Shown: positions 7,905-16,092, numbered from the stretch's first letter. The stretch: 28,599 nucleotides of DNA from DUOJ01 sp041676265 (GCA_041676265.1 JBAYSE010000002.1:1-28599), one strand, 5' to 3'. The notes: generated from the letters alone by a model not told the origin. Translations and numbers: made by a program.

Positions 7905-8976
7905 TGAGCACTCCTCCTAACTCTCTTTTGCCCGCTTTAAGGGTAGCATACGTTCTACGGATGACCTCAACGGTCTCATCCCACCCGATACACCCATCGG
8001 TAATGGAAACTCCGTAGGCCAACTGACCGGCATCATCACCAAGGGCCTGACATCCTGGGTAGAGATTACTTTCCAACATAAAACCGCGGATCTCTTTGTG
8101 GCCCCAAATCACCTGGTCAATAACGGCTCGCAAGACCCTTTTTTGGCGACTGGGGTTCTTGCGTGAATTGGCATGCGAACAGTCTATTATTATTGAAGGG
8201 GTAATTTTCAACTTCTCCATTAAACTGGAAGCAACTTCAATCTCTTCTTCATAATAGTTGGGAGCATGGTCCCCTCCCCTAAGAATTAAGTGTCCACAAT
8301 CGTTCCCAGTGGTTTTGTAAATCGCCAAATTCCCCTCTTTATCGACGCCAATAAAAGCAGCCTTCTCTTGGCTACTTTTAATGGCGTTTATAGCAGTGGC
8401 ACACTCTCCACTAGTACTATTTTTAAAACCCATGGCAACCGACATTCCACTCGCCAGTGTGCGGTGCGTTTGACTCTCGGTGGTGCGAGCCCCTACCGCA
8501 CCCCAGCTCAACATCTCGTCGATGTATTGGGGGACAATGGGATCGAGCATCTCACAGCCCACCGGAACCCCCAATGATGTGATATCGATTAAGAGTTTAC
8601 GGGCCATGGCTATCCCTTTTTGGATGTTGTAAGAGCCGTCTAAAAGGGGATCAAGGATAAACCCCTTCCAGCCACCGATCGTACGGGGTTTTTCAAAATA
8701 GGTACGCATGACGATATACATTTCATCCTGCACCTCCCCTGCTAGCTCTTTGAGTTGTTTGGCGTACTGTAAAGCGGCTTGAGGGTCGTGGATGGAACAC
8801 GGGCCCACAATTGCCAATAGACGCCGGTCTGTACCCTTAATAATCGCATTAACTTGCGCCCTAGAGTCTAAAATTGACGCCGTAAGCTCTGGAGAGACAG
8901 GGTACCTCTCCATGAGGGCCGAGGGGGTTTCCAGTGGTTCAATACTCTCAATTCTAACATCTATACTCTTTAACAT
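7897..8976 (-). CDS. 3-deoxy-7-phosphoheptulonate synthase (DAHP synthase, AroG/F/H type)
   Basis: DAHP synthase condenses phosphoenolpyruvate and erythrose 4-phosphate, the entry step of the shikimate pathway. The type I alpha signatures are clear: GPCSIHD at 58-64 with the metal-ligand cysteine C60, FEKPRT, GWKGF, GARTTESQTHR, and DCSHANS further on. From ATG 8976 the protein is 359 aa and aligns from the first residues with E. coli AroG in length and pattern. A TTG at 9015 would add 13 residues with no counterpart. Upstream of the ATG there is only a weak GGGAT. A weak promoter-like TTGCAA-17-TAATAT lies 10 bases upstream, so a second start of transcription here is possible. No other shikimate gene is in the window. 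The isozyme symbol is left open because feedback specificity cannot be read. Confidence 0.94.
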   Translation of the reverse strand: MLKSIDVRIESIEPLETPSALMERYPVSPELTASILDSRAQVNAIIKGTDRRLLAIVGPCSIHDPQAALQYAKQLKELAGEVQDEMYIVMRTYFEKPRTIGGWKGFILDPLLDGSYNIQKGIAMARKLLIDITSLGVPVGCEMLDPIVPQYIDEMLSWGAVGARTTESQTHRTLASGMSVAMGFKNSTSGECATAINAIKSSQEKAAFIGVDKEGNLAIYKTTGNDCGHLILRGGDHAPNYYEEEIEVASSLMEKLKITPSIIIDCSHANSRKNPSRQKRVLRAVIDQVIWGHKEIRGFMLESNLYPGCQALGDDAGQLAYGVSITDGCIGWDETVEVIRRTYATLKAGKRELGGVLNA

Positions 8977-9035
8977 CTTAATCCCAATATTACCCATCCA
9001 TTCGAATTTTTGCAATGTAGCGACTATTAATCTTG

Positions 9036-10730
9036 TCAGCGTTCTCTAATTCCTTTTTTCAAGGAATAGAGGTAACGTTTAATCTTGAGCGTCGGGGTGC
9101 GCTGGAAGGGCTCCTCTTGGAGCGCAATATCTCTAATATGGCTGTGAGAGCTCAATTGCCAGTTTACCTCTTTCCGGAGGTTATTTAAATAGGTGGCGGC
9201 ACTCTCCTTAGCATCAGTTAAAGACATCTTAAGGTGTTCGGCCATTAATTCCAAGTTGAGTTTAATCATCGCAGCCAGCCCCCCCTCTCCCTCAACCACT
9301 AATGACTCTTCGACATAGGGCTGGTTATTGAGGAGTTGTTCTATCAGTTCGGGGTAGATATTCTCACCTGAAGGGCCGAGAATCATGGTTTTGCTGCGCC
9401 CTTTAATTGTTAACCGCCGTTTTTTAATCTCACCCAAATCACCGGTTTTAAACCATCCGTCTTCTGTAAACGCCTCTTTGGTGAGCTCCGACTGCTTATA
9501 ATATCCCCTCATAACATTGGGACCTTTGGCTAAGATCTCTCCATCTTTTCCGATCTTTAGGCTAACGCCTTTAAGGGGAAAACCGATGGTCCCCACCTTA
9601 GTCTGCTTTGGTCCGGCGCCGGCTAAGAGGGGGGAGGTTTCGGTGAGTCCATACCCAATTGCATAGGGGAACTTAGCCTCTTTGAGGAACTTTTCACACT
9701 CAAGGTCGAGGGCGGCGCCACCGACACCGAAAAATTTAAGTCTATCACCAAAGGTTTTCCGCAGTTTACGCCCCACCATACGGTTTATCAAGATTCGGTA
9801 AAAGGGTTTCTTGTAGAGTTTCGCTAAGCGTTTATGCCCCTCTATTTGGGTAACTACCGAACTCTTGTAGATTTTCTCTATTAACAGAGGAACTGAGAGT
9901 ATGACATGCGGTCTAATGCTTTTCATTGCCGGCAGGAGGACGCTGGCCGAGGGGGGACGGTTCAGGTAGTGGATTTGACAACCACAAATCAACGGTAAGA
10001 GAAACCCTAAAGTGAACTCATAGGAGTGGGCTAAAGGGAGGATAGAGAGAAACTGCATCCCCTGTTTAACTCTAAAGAACTGACGCACACAGGCAGCGGC
10101 GTTGCTTGCCAAATTCTTATTGGTCAGCATTACCCCTTTAGGGTCACCGGTCGTGCCACTGGTGTAGATGATTGAGGCTAAGTCCTCTTCCTGGGAACTC
10201 CGTTTAGTCACCTTTTGAAGCTCAATTTTGGTGCGTACGGTATCGATGCCCGGGCCTTCGCTAAACTCTTTTTCACTCTTAAACTCTTTGGCAACGGAGT
10301 GGGGAATGTAGAATAGGTCATCCAGCCTAATGAGGATATTCTCCTCCTTGGCATTAAAATCCCCAATTTTCCCGTAGAGTTTAGCGGCCACAAGCGCTAC
10401 TTTAACCCGACTGTGGGTAAATATTTGGTCTATTTCACGTGGGGAAAAATCGGGTAAAAGTGGCAGGGCAACACAGCCGGCTGAGACGATTGCCAGGTAG
10501 GCCACTGCCCAAGTAATTTGGCTCTCTCCCAGCAGTACGATATGTTCACCCTTCTCTACCCCTTTGTTTACGAGGAAAGTAGCGAGGGCATCGACCCTCC
10601 GTTTTAACATTGCGTAGGTCAGAGAATCCTCTTCGCGTCCGACGCTACTCAAGGCTAGGCGCCTGGCATATCGCTGTGCAGAGCGTTCAAGGATATGTCT
10701 AATAGTATAGTGCTCCAAAGTCTTCCGCAT
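9036..10730 (-). CDS. AMP-forming long-chain acyl-CoA synthetase (first copy)
   Basis: This ANL-superfamily enzyme activates a fatty acid as acyl-AMP and then acyl-CoA (or transfers it to another acceptor). Core motifs in order are YTSGTTGDPKG (189-199), YGLTETSP (359-366), GWFKTGD (424-430), the hinge GRSKTMIL (443-450), and a C-terminal TLKIKR whose lysine (K549) is the expected adenylation residue. At 564 aa it is slightly short for a long-chain enzyme but contains all motifs. It lies 15 bases downstream of the MBL gene in the same direction, with an AGGGGGAT ribosome site. Chain-length specificity cannot be read from sequence. It shares only the family core with the second copy at 18361-20109, so the pair is probably not a recent duplication. 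Confidence 0.92.
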   Translation of the reverse strand: MRKTLEHYTIRHILERSAQRYARRLALSSVGREEDSLTYAMLKRRVDALATFLVNKGVEKGEHIVLLGESQITWAVAYLAIVSAGCVALPLLPDFSPREIDQIFTHSRVKVALVAAKLYGKIGDFNAKEENILIRLDDLFYIPHSVAKEFKSEKEFSEGPGIDTVRTKIELQKVTKRSSQEEDLASIIYTSGTTGDPKGVMLTNKNLASNAAACVRQFFRVKQGMQFLSILPLAHSYEFTLGFLLPLICGCQIHYLNRPPSASVLLPAMKSIRPHVILSVPLLIEKIYKSSVVTQIEGHKRLAKLYKKPFYRILINRMVGRKLRKTFGDRLKFFGVGGAALDLECEKFLKEAKFPYAIGYGLTETSPLLAGAGPKQTKVGTIGFPLKGVSLKIGKDGEILAKGPNVMRGYYKQSELTKEAFTEDGWFKTGDLGEIKKRRLTIKGRSKTMILGPSGENIYPELIEQLLNNQPYVEESLVVEGEGGLAAMIKLNLELMAEHLKMSLTDAKESAATYLNNLRKEVNWQLSSHSHIRDIALQEEPFQRTPTLKIKRYLYSLKKGIRER

Positions 10731-10745
10731 GTTATCCCCCTGACC

Positions 10746-11510
10746 CTAAAGGGTCCCGTTGTATTGTTCTCCGTGGTGACAAATGGTCACTTCCCCCACC
10801 CATTGCAATCGCTCTTTACAACTCTCTGCGACAACTCGGGGGTGGTTATTGGTTTTAGAGAGGTGGCAGAAGTAGACCCTCTGGGGTCCCCCATTAAGTG
10901 CGTTAAGTAGTTCGATGGCTTCATCATTAGAGAGATGCCCCTTCTGCCCTAATATACGCATTTTTAAGAAATGGGGATAGGGTCCTTGCAGCAACATTGT
11001 CTCGTCGTAATTGGCTTCCAAGAAGAGGACATCGGCTTTTTGGGCAACTTGCACCATCTGGTTATTAAAAGTGCCGGTATCGGTTAAAATTGCTAGCTGT
11101 TTACCGGCCACTTCAACTGCAAAGCCTACAGAGTGGGGGCTGTCGTGCATAGTGGCAAAGGACTCAACCTTAAAAGAAGCAAGGGTAAAACCCTGTTCAA
11201 CCTTGAAAGGGATTAGACTTTCAACCGGAATTCTCAAATCAACCAACTCTGGTGCTAAGAGGACCTCTGCATTGACGAAAACCGGTTTGCCTGTCTGCCG
11301 GGCAAAAACTCCGGCCCCCCGAGCATGGTCAGGGTGTAAATGGGTTAGAAGTAGCCCCTGAAGGTTGTTGATGTCAAAACCGGCCACCCCAATCCGTTTT
11401 TTAATCTCCTTAAAGGAAAAACCACAATCGATTAACAGGGCTTCTCCGGCATGCGCTATGAGGTAACTATTGCCTGAAGACCCACTGCCTAAGACGGAAT
11501 AGCTTACCAT
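10746..11510 (-). CDS. MBL-fold metallohydrolase, YycJ/WalJ type
   Basis: This 254 aa metallo-beta-lactamase-fold hydrolase closely fits the YycJ/WalJ group, whose members are proposed to act as nucleases or phosphodiesterases. The metal site is visible as THLHPDH (H57, H59, D61, H62), then MHDSPHSVGF, LTDTGTF, EANYDE, GHLSNDEA and CHLSKTNNHP. The N-terminal SVLGSGSSGNSYLI is characteristic of the group. The gene begins with ATG inside the last codons of the ArsC-like gene (7-base overlap, ATGGTAA) and has no independent ribosome site, which suggests translational coupling. In Firmicutes the homologue sits with the WalRK two-component system, but no such genes occur here. Confidence 0.88.
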   Translation of the reverse strand: MVSYSVLGSGSSGNSYLIAHAGEALLIDCGFSFKEIKKRIGVAGFDINNLQGLLLTHLHPDHARGAGVFARQTGKPVFVNAEVLLAPELVDLRIPVESLIPFKVEQGFTLASFKVESFATMHDSPHSVGFAVEVAGKQLAILTDTGTFNNQMVQVAQKADVLFLEANYDETMLLQGPYPHFLKMRILGQKGHLSNDEAIELLNALNGGPQRVYFCHLSKTNNHPRVVAESCKERLQWVGEVTICHHGEQYNGTL

Positions 11511-11833
11511 TTCTGCTTGAAAAAAAGGGGGTCAAAACCGATTACGACCTTTCCCTTAGCCCTTAAAAGGGGAGTTTTTAAGAGTTCACTATGGAGGCGC
11601 AACTCTTCTTGCGCATCATAAGAGCGCCATTGGTACCCCTCTTTTTGGTAGTATGATGAAGAGGTGTCAATTAACTGAGAGCCGTCTATTTGGCAAAAGA
11701 TGCTCTTCCATTCCCCTTCAGAAAGATTCACCTTTTTGAGATCAACAAATTGGTAGACAATCGAACGCTCTTGGCAAAAGCGGACTGCTTTCTTTGTCTC
11801 TACACACTGTTTAGTCCCGATTATCTGTATCAT
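11504..11833 (-). CDS. ArsC/Spx-like thioredoxin-fold protein
   Basis: This small 109 aa protein has the ArsC/Spx/YffB pattern: an N-terminal beta strand, then a cysteine loop GTKQCVETKKA (C10), a helix ending CQERSI, the QFVDLKK strand, and LLKTPLLRAKGKVVIGFD with the conserved arginine (R91). It has a single loop cysteine, not the CxxC of redox Spx, so arsenate-reductase-like or redox-sensing roles are possible and neither is shown. A longer frame reaching 11944 would run through the divergent promoters and into asnS, and its extra 37 residues do not look like a real domain, so I start at ATG 11833. That ATG lies 7 bases after a TATAGT -10 box with no ribosome site. It is the first gene of the long minus-strand cluster. 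Confidence 0.82.
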   Translation of the reverse strand: MIQIIGTKQCVETKKAVRFCQERSIVYQFVDLKKVNLSEGEWKSIFCQIDGSQLIDTSSSYYQKEGYQWRSYDAQEELRLHSELLKTPLLRAKGKVVIGFDPLFFKQKW

Positions 11834-11840
11834 TGAGGCC

Positions 11841-11869
11841 ACTATAGCGAGTTGACAAAATAGGGTCAA
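11841..11869 (-). promoter_or_regulatory. Predicted sigma70-type promoter of the ArsC-like gene cluster
   Basis: Read on the minus strand: TTGACC (11869-11864), a 17-base spacer and TATAGT (11846-11841). The start codon at 11833 follows after only 7 bases, so the transcript is predicted to be leaderless. The box set is interleaved with the asnS promoter on the other strand. Confidence 0.7.
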
Positions 11870-11880
11870 CAAACAATAAT
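11852..11880 (+). promoter_or_regulatory. Predicted sigma70-type promoter of asnS
   Basis: TTGACA (11852-11857), a 17-base spacer and AATAAT (11875-11880). Predicted transcription starts near 11887, leaving a short leader that contains AAGGAG before the ATG at 11905. There is no room for a T-box or attenuator. Confidence 0.7.
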
Positions 11881-11904
11881 GGCTCACCAAGAAGGAGTCA
11901 TCAA

Positions 11905-13293
11905 ATGTACGACAGAATTTCGCATCTATTAAAAAGAAGTGCATCCTCCGCAGTAATTACCGTTGAGGGATGGGTTAGAACCAAACGTGAAAGCAAAACT
12001 GTCTGTTTTTTAGACCTAAATGATGGCTCTTCCCTCAAAGGGCTTCAAGCTGTCATCGATTTAGATACTTTTGAAGACAAAGCCCTGCTCGATAAAATCA
12101 CCACAGGAGCTGCCGTCTCTTGCCGGGGGTCGTTAATCGCTTCTCCAGGAGGGAAGCAGAATGTCGAGTTGGCAGTAGAGTCGATTATTCTCCACGGCGA
12201 AGCTCCCGTGGACACCTATCCACTCCAGAAAAAACGGCACACCTTGGAGTATCTACGGGAAATTGCCCACCTAAGAGCCCGTACAAACACTATCGGCTCT
12301 GTCGCTAGGGTGCGCCACGCGGTCTCCTATGCAATCCACTCTTTTTTCAATGAGCGGGATTTCTACTATATCCACACCCCCATTATTAGTACCAGCGATG
12401 CCGAAGGGGCTGGAGAGCAATTTCTAGTGACGACTTTTGATTTAAAGAACGTACCCCTTACCGATGACGGCGAAATTGACTACCATAAAGACTTTTTTGC
12501 CCAAAGGGCCGCCCTTACGGTGAGTGGGCAACTTCAAGGGGAATCTTACGCCCTTGCTTTAAAAAATATCTACACTTTTGGTCCCACCTTTAGAGCCGAA
12601 AACTCTAATACCAAACGTCACTTAAGTGAGTTCTGGATGATTGAACCTGAGATGGCTTTTTGTACCCTTGAGGGGAATATGGCGTTAGCCGAAGAGTTTT
12701 TAAAATATATCTTCTCGTATGTTTTACATCACTGCGCCGAGGATATGGAGTTCTTCTCTAAGTGGGTAGAAAAAGGGGTTAGTGAGACTTTACAGCAAGT
12801 CATTGACGCACCTTTCATTCAGATGAGTTACACTGATGCAGTGACGGAATTGGTCAAAAACAACGCTAAATTCGCCTACCCGGTAAAATGGGGGAGTGAC
12901 TTGCAGACTGAGCATGAAAGATTTTTAACTGAAGTGGTCCATAAAGGACCTGTTATTGTGACCGACTATCCAAAAGAGATAAAGGCTTTCTACATGAAGG
13001 TTAACCCCGATGGCAAGACCGTTAGGGCTATGGATGTTTTAGTTCCCCGCCTAGGCGAGATTATTGGAGGCAGTGAGAGGGAGAGCCGTTTAGAAGTGTT
13101 GCAATCGAGGATGGAAGAGCTGCACCTAGACCCTAAAGATTACTGGTGGTACCTCGATTTAAGGCGTTATGGAAGTGTCCCCCACAGTGGTTTTGGGCTC
13201 GGTTTTGACCGCGCAATCCAGTATATTACCGGTATTCAGAACATTAGGGACGTTATCCCATTCCCCCGTGCGGCTAAACAGGCAGATTTTTAG
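11905..13293 (+). CDS. asnS: Asparaginyl-tRNA synthetase
   Basis: This class IIb synthetase charges tRNA-Asn. An N-terminal OB-fold anticodon domain (about residues 17-105, beginning ITVEGWVRTKRES) is followed by the class II catalytic domain. Motif 2 is FRAENSNTKRHLSEFWMIEPEM with R230, where the TKRH/EFWMIEPE form marks AsnRS rather than AspRS. Motif 3 is GFGLGFDR at 429-436, close to the end as expected. The GAD insertion of bacterial AspRS is absent. At 462 aa it has the family length. The ATG follows AAGGAG with good spacing. The last 20 bases overlap the convergent LuxR-type gene. Confidence 0.96.
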   Translation: MYDRISHLLKRSASSAVITVEGWVRTKRESKTVCFLDLNDGSSLKGLQAVIDLDTFEDKALLDKITTGAAVSCRGSLIASPGGKQNVELAVESIILHGEAPVDTYPLQKKRHTLEYLREIAHLRARTNTIGSVARVRHAVSYAIHSFFNERDFYYIHTPIISTSDAEGAGEQFLVTTFDLKNVPLTDDGEIDYHKDFFAQRAALTVSGQLQGESYALALKNIYTFGPTFRAENSNTKRHLSEFWMIEPEMAFCTLEGNMALAEEFLKYIFSYVLHHCAEDMEFFSKWVEKGVSETLQQVIDAPFIQMSYTDAVTELVKNNAKFAYPVKWGSDLQTEHERFLTEVVHKGPVIVTDYPKEIKAFYMKVNPDGKTVRAMDVLVPRLGEIIGGSERESRLEVLQSRMEELHLDPKDYWWYLDLRRYGSVPHSGFGLGFDRAIQYITGIQNIRDVIPFPRAAKQADF

Positions 13294-13822
13294 TCTGTTG
13301 GATTGCGTATAAAACTAGCTGGATTACATTTCGACATCCCGTTTTCAAATACAGACTCCTTTGATGACTGACCACCGTATTCTTGGAGATACCCATTGAA
13401 TAGGCTACTTCTTTAAGGGTTTGGCCTTGGGCGAGCAATTCTAAAACATCATGCTCCCTTTTGGTCACCGGGCAGTAAGCCTCTTCACTCAGAGAGAGTG
13501 CTTCTGGTTTTTCTACCCCTAGATAGTCGTAGATGTAGGGCATACACCTACTCATCGCCACACAACCAGATTTATAAGGGGCTTCAAGCTCATCATGGTA
13601 GACTACAATACCTTGCCCTCTTAACTGCTCCACTAAAAGGCCCTCTTCCCTGCTAAAGATCAAGAAGATTTTAGCTTTATACTTTTCCTTAAAATTTTGA
13701 AATGTGGCAAAGGTTGCAATATCGAGTTCTCCCCTTTGCCTTAAAAAGGAGAGCAACCAATATCTGAAGGTTTGCGCCATGGCAGGCTCTCTCGCTACTA
13801 TTAAAATAGACTTTTCGCTCAT
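13274..13822 (-). CDS. LuxR/NarL-type regulator with a degenerate receiver-like N-terminus
   Basis: The C-terminal part (about 117-175) is a GerE/LuxR helix-turn-helix: PVTKREHDVLELLAQGQTLKEVA, then SMGISKNTVVSHQRSLYLKTG and NVIQLVLYA. The N-terminal 100 residues start like a response-regulator receiver (SEKSILIVAREP), but the acidic pair is absent. The strand that should end in the phospho-acceptor Asp reads KIFLIFSREE, so phosphorylation at that place is unlikely. The rest of the domain (four Cys, many Tyr) is not recognisable. It is probably a transcription factor with an unconventional input. The ATG is 26 bases downstream of yaiI, and no ribosome site is visible. No sensor kinase is nearby. 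The stop lies within asnS. Confidence 0.82.
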   Translation of the reverse strand: MSEKSILIVAREPAMAQTFRYWLLSFLRQRGELDIATFATFQNFKEKYKAKIFLIFSREEGLLVEQLRGQGIVVYHDELEAPYKSGCVAMSRCMPYIYDYLGVEKPEALSLSEEAYCPVTKREHDVLELLAQGQTLKEVAYSMGISKNTVVSHQRSLYLKTGCRNVIQLVLYAIQQTKNLPV

Positions 13823-13848
13823 ACCTAAATAAAGGCAAAGGCCAAAAT

Positions 13849-14310
13849 TTACTTTAATTTTTGGGTAAGCTCCCTGTCTAAAGCATTGGCAAAGAGTTGA
13901 ATCTCTTTGTGCCCCAGAGGCTTTGTCTGCTCGGCAAAGAGCCCCGCCTCCCTCAAATCGCCCATCAAATTGCGCATGCTGAGACGCTCGCCAATGTTGG
14001 CGGCGGTAAAAACCCCTCCTCGGTCGTCGAGCACGGTCACCCCTTTTTTGGTAAGCCGATTAGCCAGCGGGATATCGCGGGTAATGGCTATCGAACCATT
14101 ATAGGCTTTTTCAACGAGGAAATCGTCGGCGCTATCTTCACCCGGCGGGACAACGGCCATCTCAACAAGACCTGCTTTCTGAGCTGCAACAACATCATTC
14201 AGGACCCTATCAGCCACAAAAAGGGCCTCTACAGAGCGCTTCTCGACAGCTTTCAAAATAATGGCTCTCAGGCGCCGGGGACACGAGTCGGCATCCACAA
14301 ATAGTTTCAT
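13849..14310 (-). CDS. UPF0178 family protein (YaiI/YqxD type)
   Basis: This 153 aa protein matches the YaiI/YqxD/UPF0178 family: N-terminal FVDADSCPRRLRAIILKA, VADRVLNDVV near residue 35, GEDSADDFLVEKA near 60, AITRDIPLANRLTKKG, and DDRGGVFTAANIGERLSMRNLM. The conserved acidic residues resemble PIN/NYN nuclease folds, but the family has no established function. The ATG at 14310 has no ribosome-binding site and lies 6 bases after a -10 box, so a leaderless mRNA is predicted. It is divergent from pfp and followed by the LuxR-type gene in the same direction. Confidence 0.9.
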   Translation of the reverse strand: MKLFVDADSCPRRLRAIILKAVEKRSVEALFVADRVLNDVVAAQKAGLVEMAVVPPGEDSADDFLVEKAYNGSIAITRDIPLANRLTKKGVTVLDDRGGVFTAANIGERLSMRNLMGDLREAGLFAEQTKPLGHKEIQLFANALDRELTQKLK

Positions 14311-14316
14311 GACTCT

Positions 14317-14345
14317 ACCATACCCATCTAATCACCGGTGGTCAA
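14317..14345 (-). promoter_or_regulatory. Predicted sigma70-type promoter of yaiI
   Basis: On the minus strand: TTGACC (14345-14340), a 17-base spacer and TATGGT (14322-14317). The ATG of the gene begins 6 bases further on at 14310. Its -35 box lies 12 bases from the -35 box of pfp on the other strand. Confidence 0.6.
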
Positions 14346-14357
14346 CAATGGGGCGTC

Positions 14358-14387
14358 TTGCCCTAACACTCTTAAATATCCTATAAT
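14358..14387 (+). promoter_or_regulatory. Predicted sigma70-type promoter of pfp
   Basis: TTGCCC (14358-14363), an 18-base spacer and a perfect TATAAT (14382-14387). The predicted start near 14394 leaves a leader of about 25 bases that contains the TAGGAGA ribosome site before the ATG at 14420. Confidence 0.7.
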
Positions 14388-14419
14388 TTTGGCAGAAAAT
14401 GTTTAATAGGAGATAGATA

Positions 14420-16075
14420 ATGGAGTACTCACCACTGCAAAGGGCACGTTATGCTTACCAACCTAAGTTGCCGTTAACCCTGAGGGAGAATATTGCCTCA
14501 ATTGAAATGGTTAAGGGGGCCAAAGGGGAACCAAAGAGCGACAAGGCGGAACTTAAAGCCCTCTTTCCCCATACCTACGGGATGGAGAGTGTTACTTTCC
14601 AAAAAGGGACTACACAGAAGAACTTAGAGAAAATCAATGTTGGTGTTATCCTTAGTGGAGGGCAAGCCCCCGGTGGGCACAACGTTATAAGTGGCCTCTT
14701 TGATGCCCTCAAGAACGGGAATAAAGAGTCAAAGCTATTGGGCTTTTTAGGAGGCCCTTCCGGCATTTTGGAGAACAAATACATCGAAATCACCGCCGAT
14801 TTTATTGATGAATACCGCAACACCGGTGGTTTTGATATCATCGGGAGTGGCAGGACCAAGCTAGAGACTGAGGAGCAATTCGCCACCTGTGCTAAAGTCT
14901 GTCATCAACACAACATCAGCGCCTTGGTTATCATTGGGGGTGATGATTCGAACACCAATGCTGCTATCCTAGCTGAATACTTTATTAAAACTAAGGCGGG
15001 TATCACCGTCGTAGGGTGCCCTAAAACGATCGATGGCGACCTCAAGAACGCTCAAATTGAGATCTCTTTCGGTTTCGACACAGCCACCAAGACCTACAGT
15101 GAACTGATTGGGAACCTTATGCGGGACGCCAACAGTGCCAAAAAATATTGGCACTTTATCCGCTTGATGGGGCGCAGTGCCAGCCACATCGCCCTGGAGT
15201 GTGCCTTAATGACGCAACCTAACGCTTGTCTAATTGGGGAAGAGTTGGCGGCCAACAATACCGATTTAAGCCAAATAGCCGACTACCTCACCTCTATCAT
15301 CGTTAAACGTGCGGCCAAAGGGATGAACTTCGGCATAATCTTAATTCCCGAAGGTATTGTGGAGTTTGTCCCCGAGATGAAAATGTTGATTGGGGAGTTA
15401 AATACCTTATTAGCTGTGGAAGCTACTAACTACGCGAAGTTAACCACGTGGGAAGAGCAATATGCATTCATTGTGGAACACCTCACTGAAATTAGCGCCC
15501 ACGCCTTTACTACCCTCCCCAACCTCATTCAGAAGCAACTTCTTAAAGATAGAGACCCCCATGGGAATGTGCAGGTTTCTCTCATTGAGACGGAGAAGAT
15601 GTTGATTCAAATGGTAGAAGAGCGCCTAGCGGTTTTGAGTGCCAAAGGAGAGTTTAAAGGCAAATTTGGCTCACAGAGTCACTTCTTTGGCTACGAGGGA
15701 CGCTGTGCCTTCCCTTCTAACTTCGATAGCGACTACTGCTATAGCCTCGGTTATAATGCCTATCTTTTAATTGCTAATGGCTGTACCGGCTACATCTCTT
15801 CAATTACCAACCTAACTGCCGTAGCTGAACAGTGGCAAGCAGGGGGGATTCCCATCACAATGATGTTTAATATGGAGAGTCGCCACGGGGAGATGAAACC
15901 GGTTATTGAAAAGGCTTTGGTAGACCTCAACGGTGGACCTTTTAAGTACTTCACAGAGCATCGCGATAGTTGGGCGATTGACTCCCAATACCTCTACCCC
16001 GGCGCAATTCAGTACTACGGTCCCACCGAGGTGTGTGATGCAACTACCAAGACCTTACAACTAGAGCACAACTAA
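14420..16075 (+). CDS. pfp: Pyrophosphate-dependent 6-phosphofructokinase, long form
   Basis: PFP phosphorylates fructose 6-phosphate with PPi in a reversible glycolytic step. The PPi-type signatures are clear: GGDDSNT at 173-179, where the second Asp replaces the Gly of ATP-dependent enzymes, PKTIDGDLKN at 201-210 with the diagnostic Lys, and MGRSASH at 250-256. The N-terminal nucleotide-type loop is GVILSGGQAPGGHNVI. At 551 aa it belongs to the long group found in spirochaetes, chlamydiae and plants. A TAGGAGA site precedes the ATG and a perfect TATAAT lies upstream. It is followed in the same direction by the DUF364 gene after 63 bases. Use of PPi in place of ATP would save energy in a fermentative organism. 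Confidence 0.96.
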   Translation: MEYSPLQRARYAYQPKLPLTLRENIASIEMVKGAKGEPKSDKAELKALFPHTYGMESVTFQKGTTQKNLEKINVGVILSGGQAPGGHNVISGLFDALKNGNKESKLLGFLGGPSGILENKYIEITADFIDEYRNTGGFDIIGSGRTKLETEEQFATCAKVCHQHNISALVIIGGDDSNTNAAILAEYFIKTKAGITVVGCPKTIDGDLKNAQIEISFGFDTATKTYSELIGNLMRDANSAKKYWHFIRLMGRSASHIALECALMTQPNACLIGEELAANNTDLSQIADYLTSIIVKRAAKGMNFGIILIPEGIVEFVPEMKMLIGELNTLLAVEATNYAKLTTWEEQYAFIVEHLTEISAHAFTTLPNLIQKQLLKDRDPHGNVQVSLIETEKMLIQMVEERLAVLSAKGEFKGKFGSQSHFFGYEGRCAFPSNFDSDYCYSLGYNAYLLIANGCTGYISSITNLTAVAEQWQAGGIPITMMFNMESRHGEMKPVIEKALVDLNGGPFKYFTEHRDSWAIDSQYLYPGAIQYYGPTEVCDATTKTLQLEHN

Positions 16076-16078
16076 CCA

Positions 16079-16092
16079 GATAAATATTTATC
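16079..16092. other. Perfect 14-base palindrome between pfp and the DUF364 gene
   Basis: GATAAATATTTATC is a perfect dyad 3 bases after the pfp stop codon. It is not followed by a T-run, so it is not an obvious intrinsic terminator. It could be a protein-binding site upstream of the next gene, or chance in an AT-rich gap. Confidence 0.45.

Noticed and set aside
8977..9015. TTG start adding 13 residues to DAHP synthase
   Set aside because: The extra residues have no counterpart in AroG-type enzymes and no ribosome site precedes the TTG.
11834..11944. 37-residue N-terminal extension of the ArsC-like protein
   Set aside because: It runs through two promoters and into asnS, and its composition is unlike the family, whose start matches ATG 11833.
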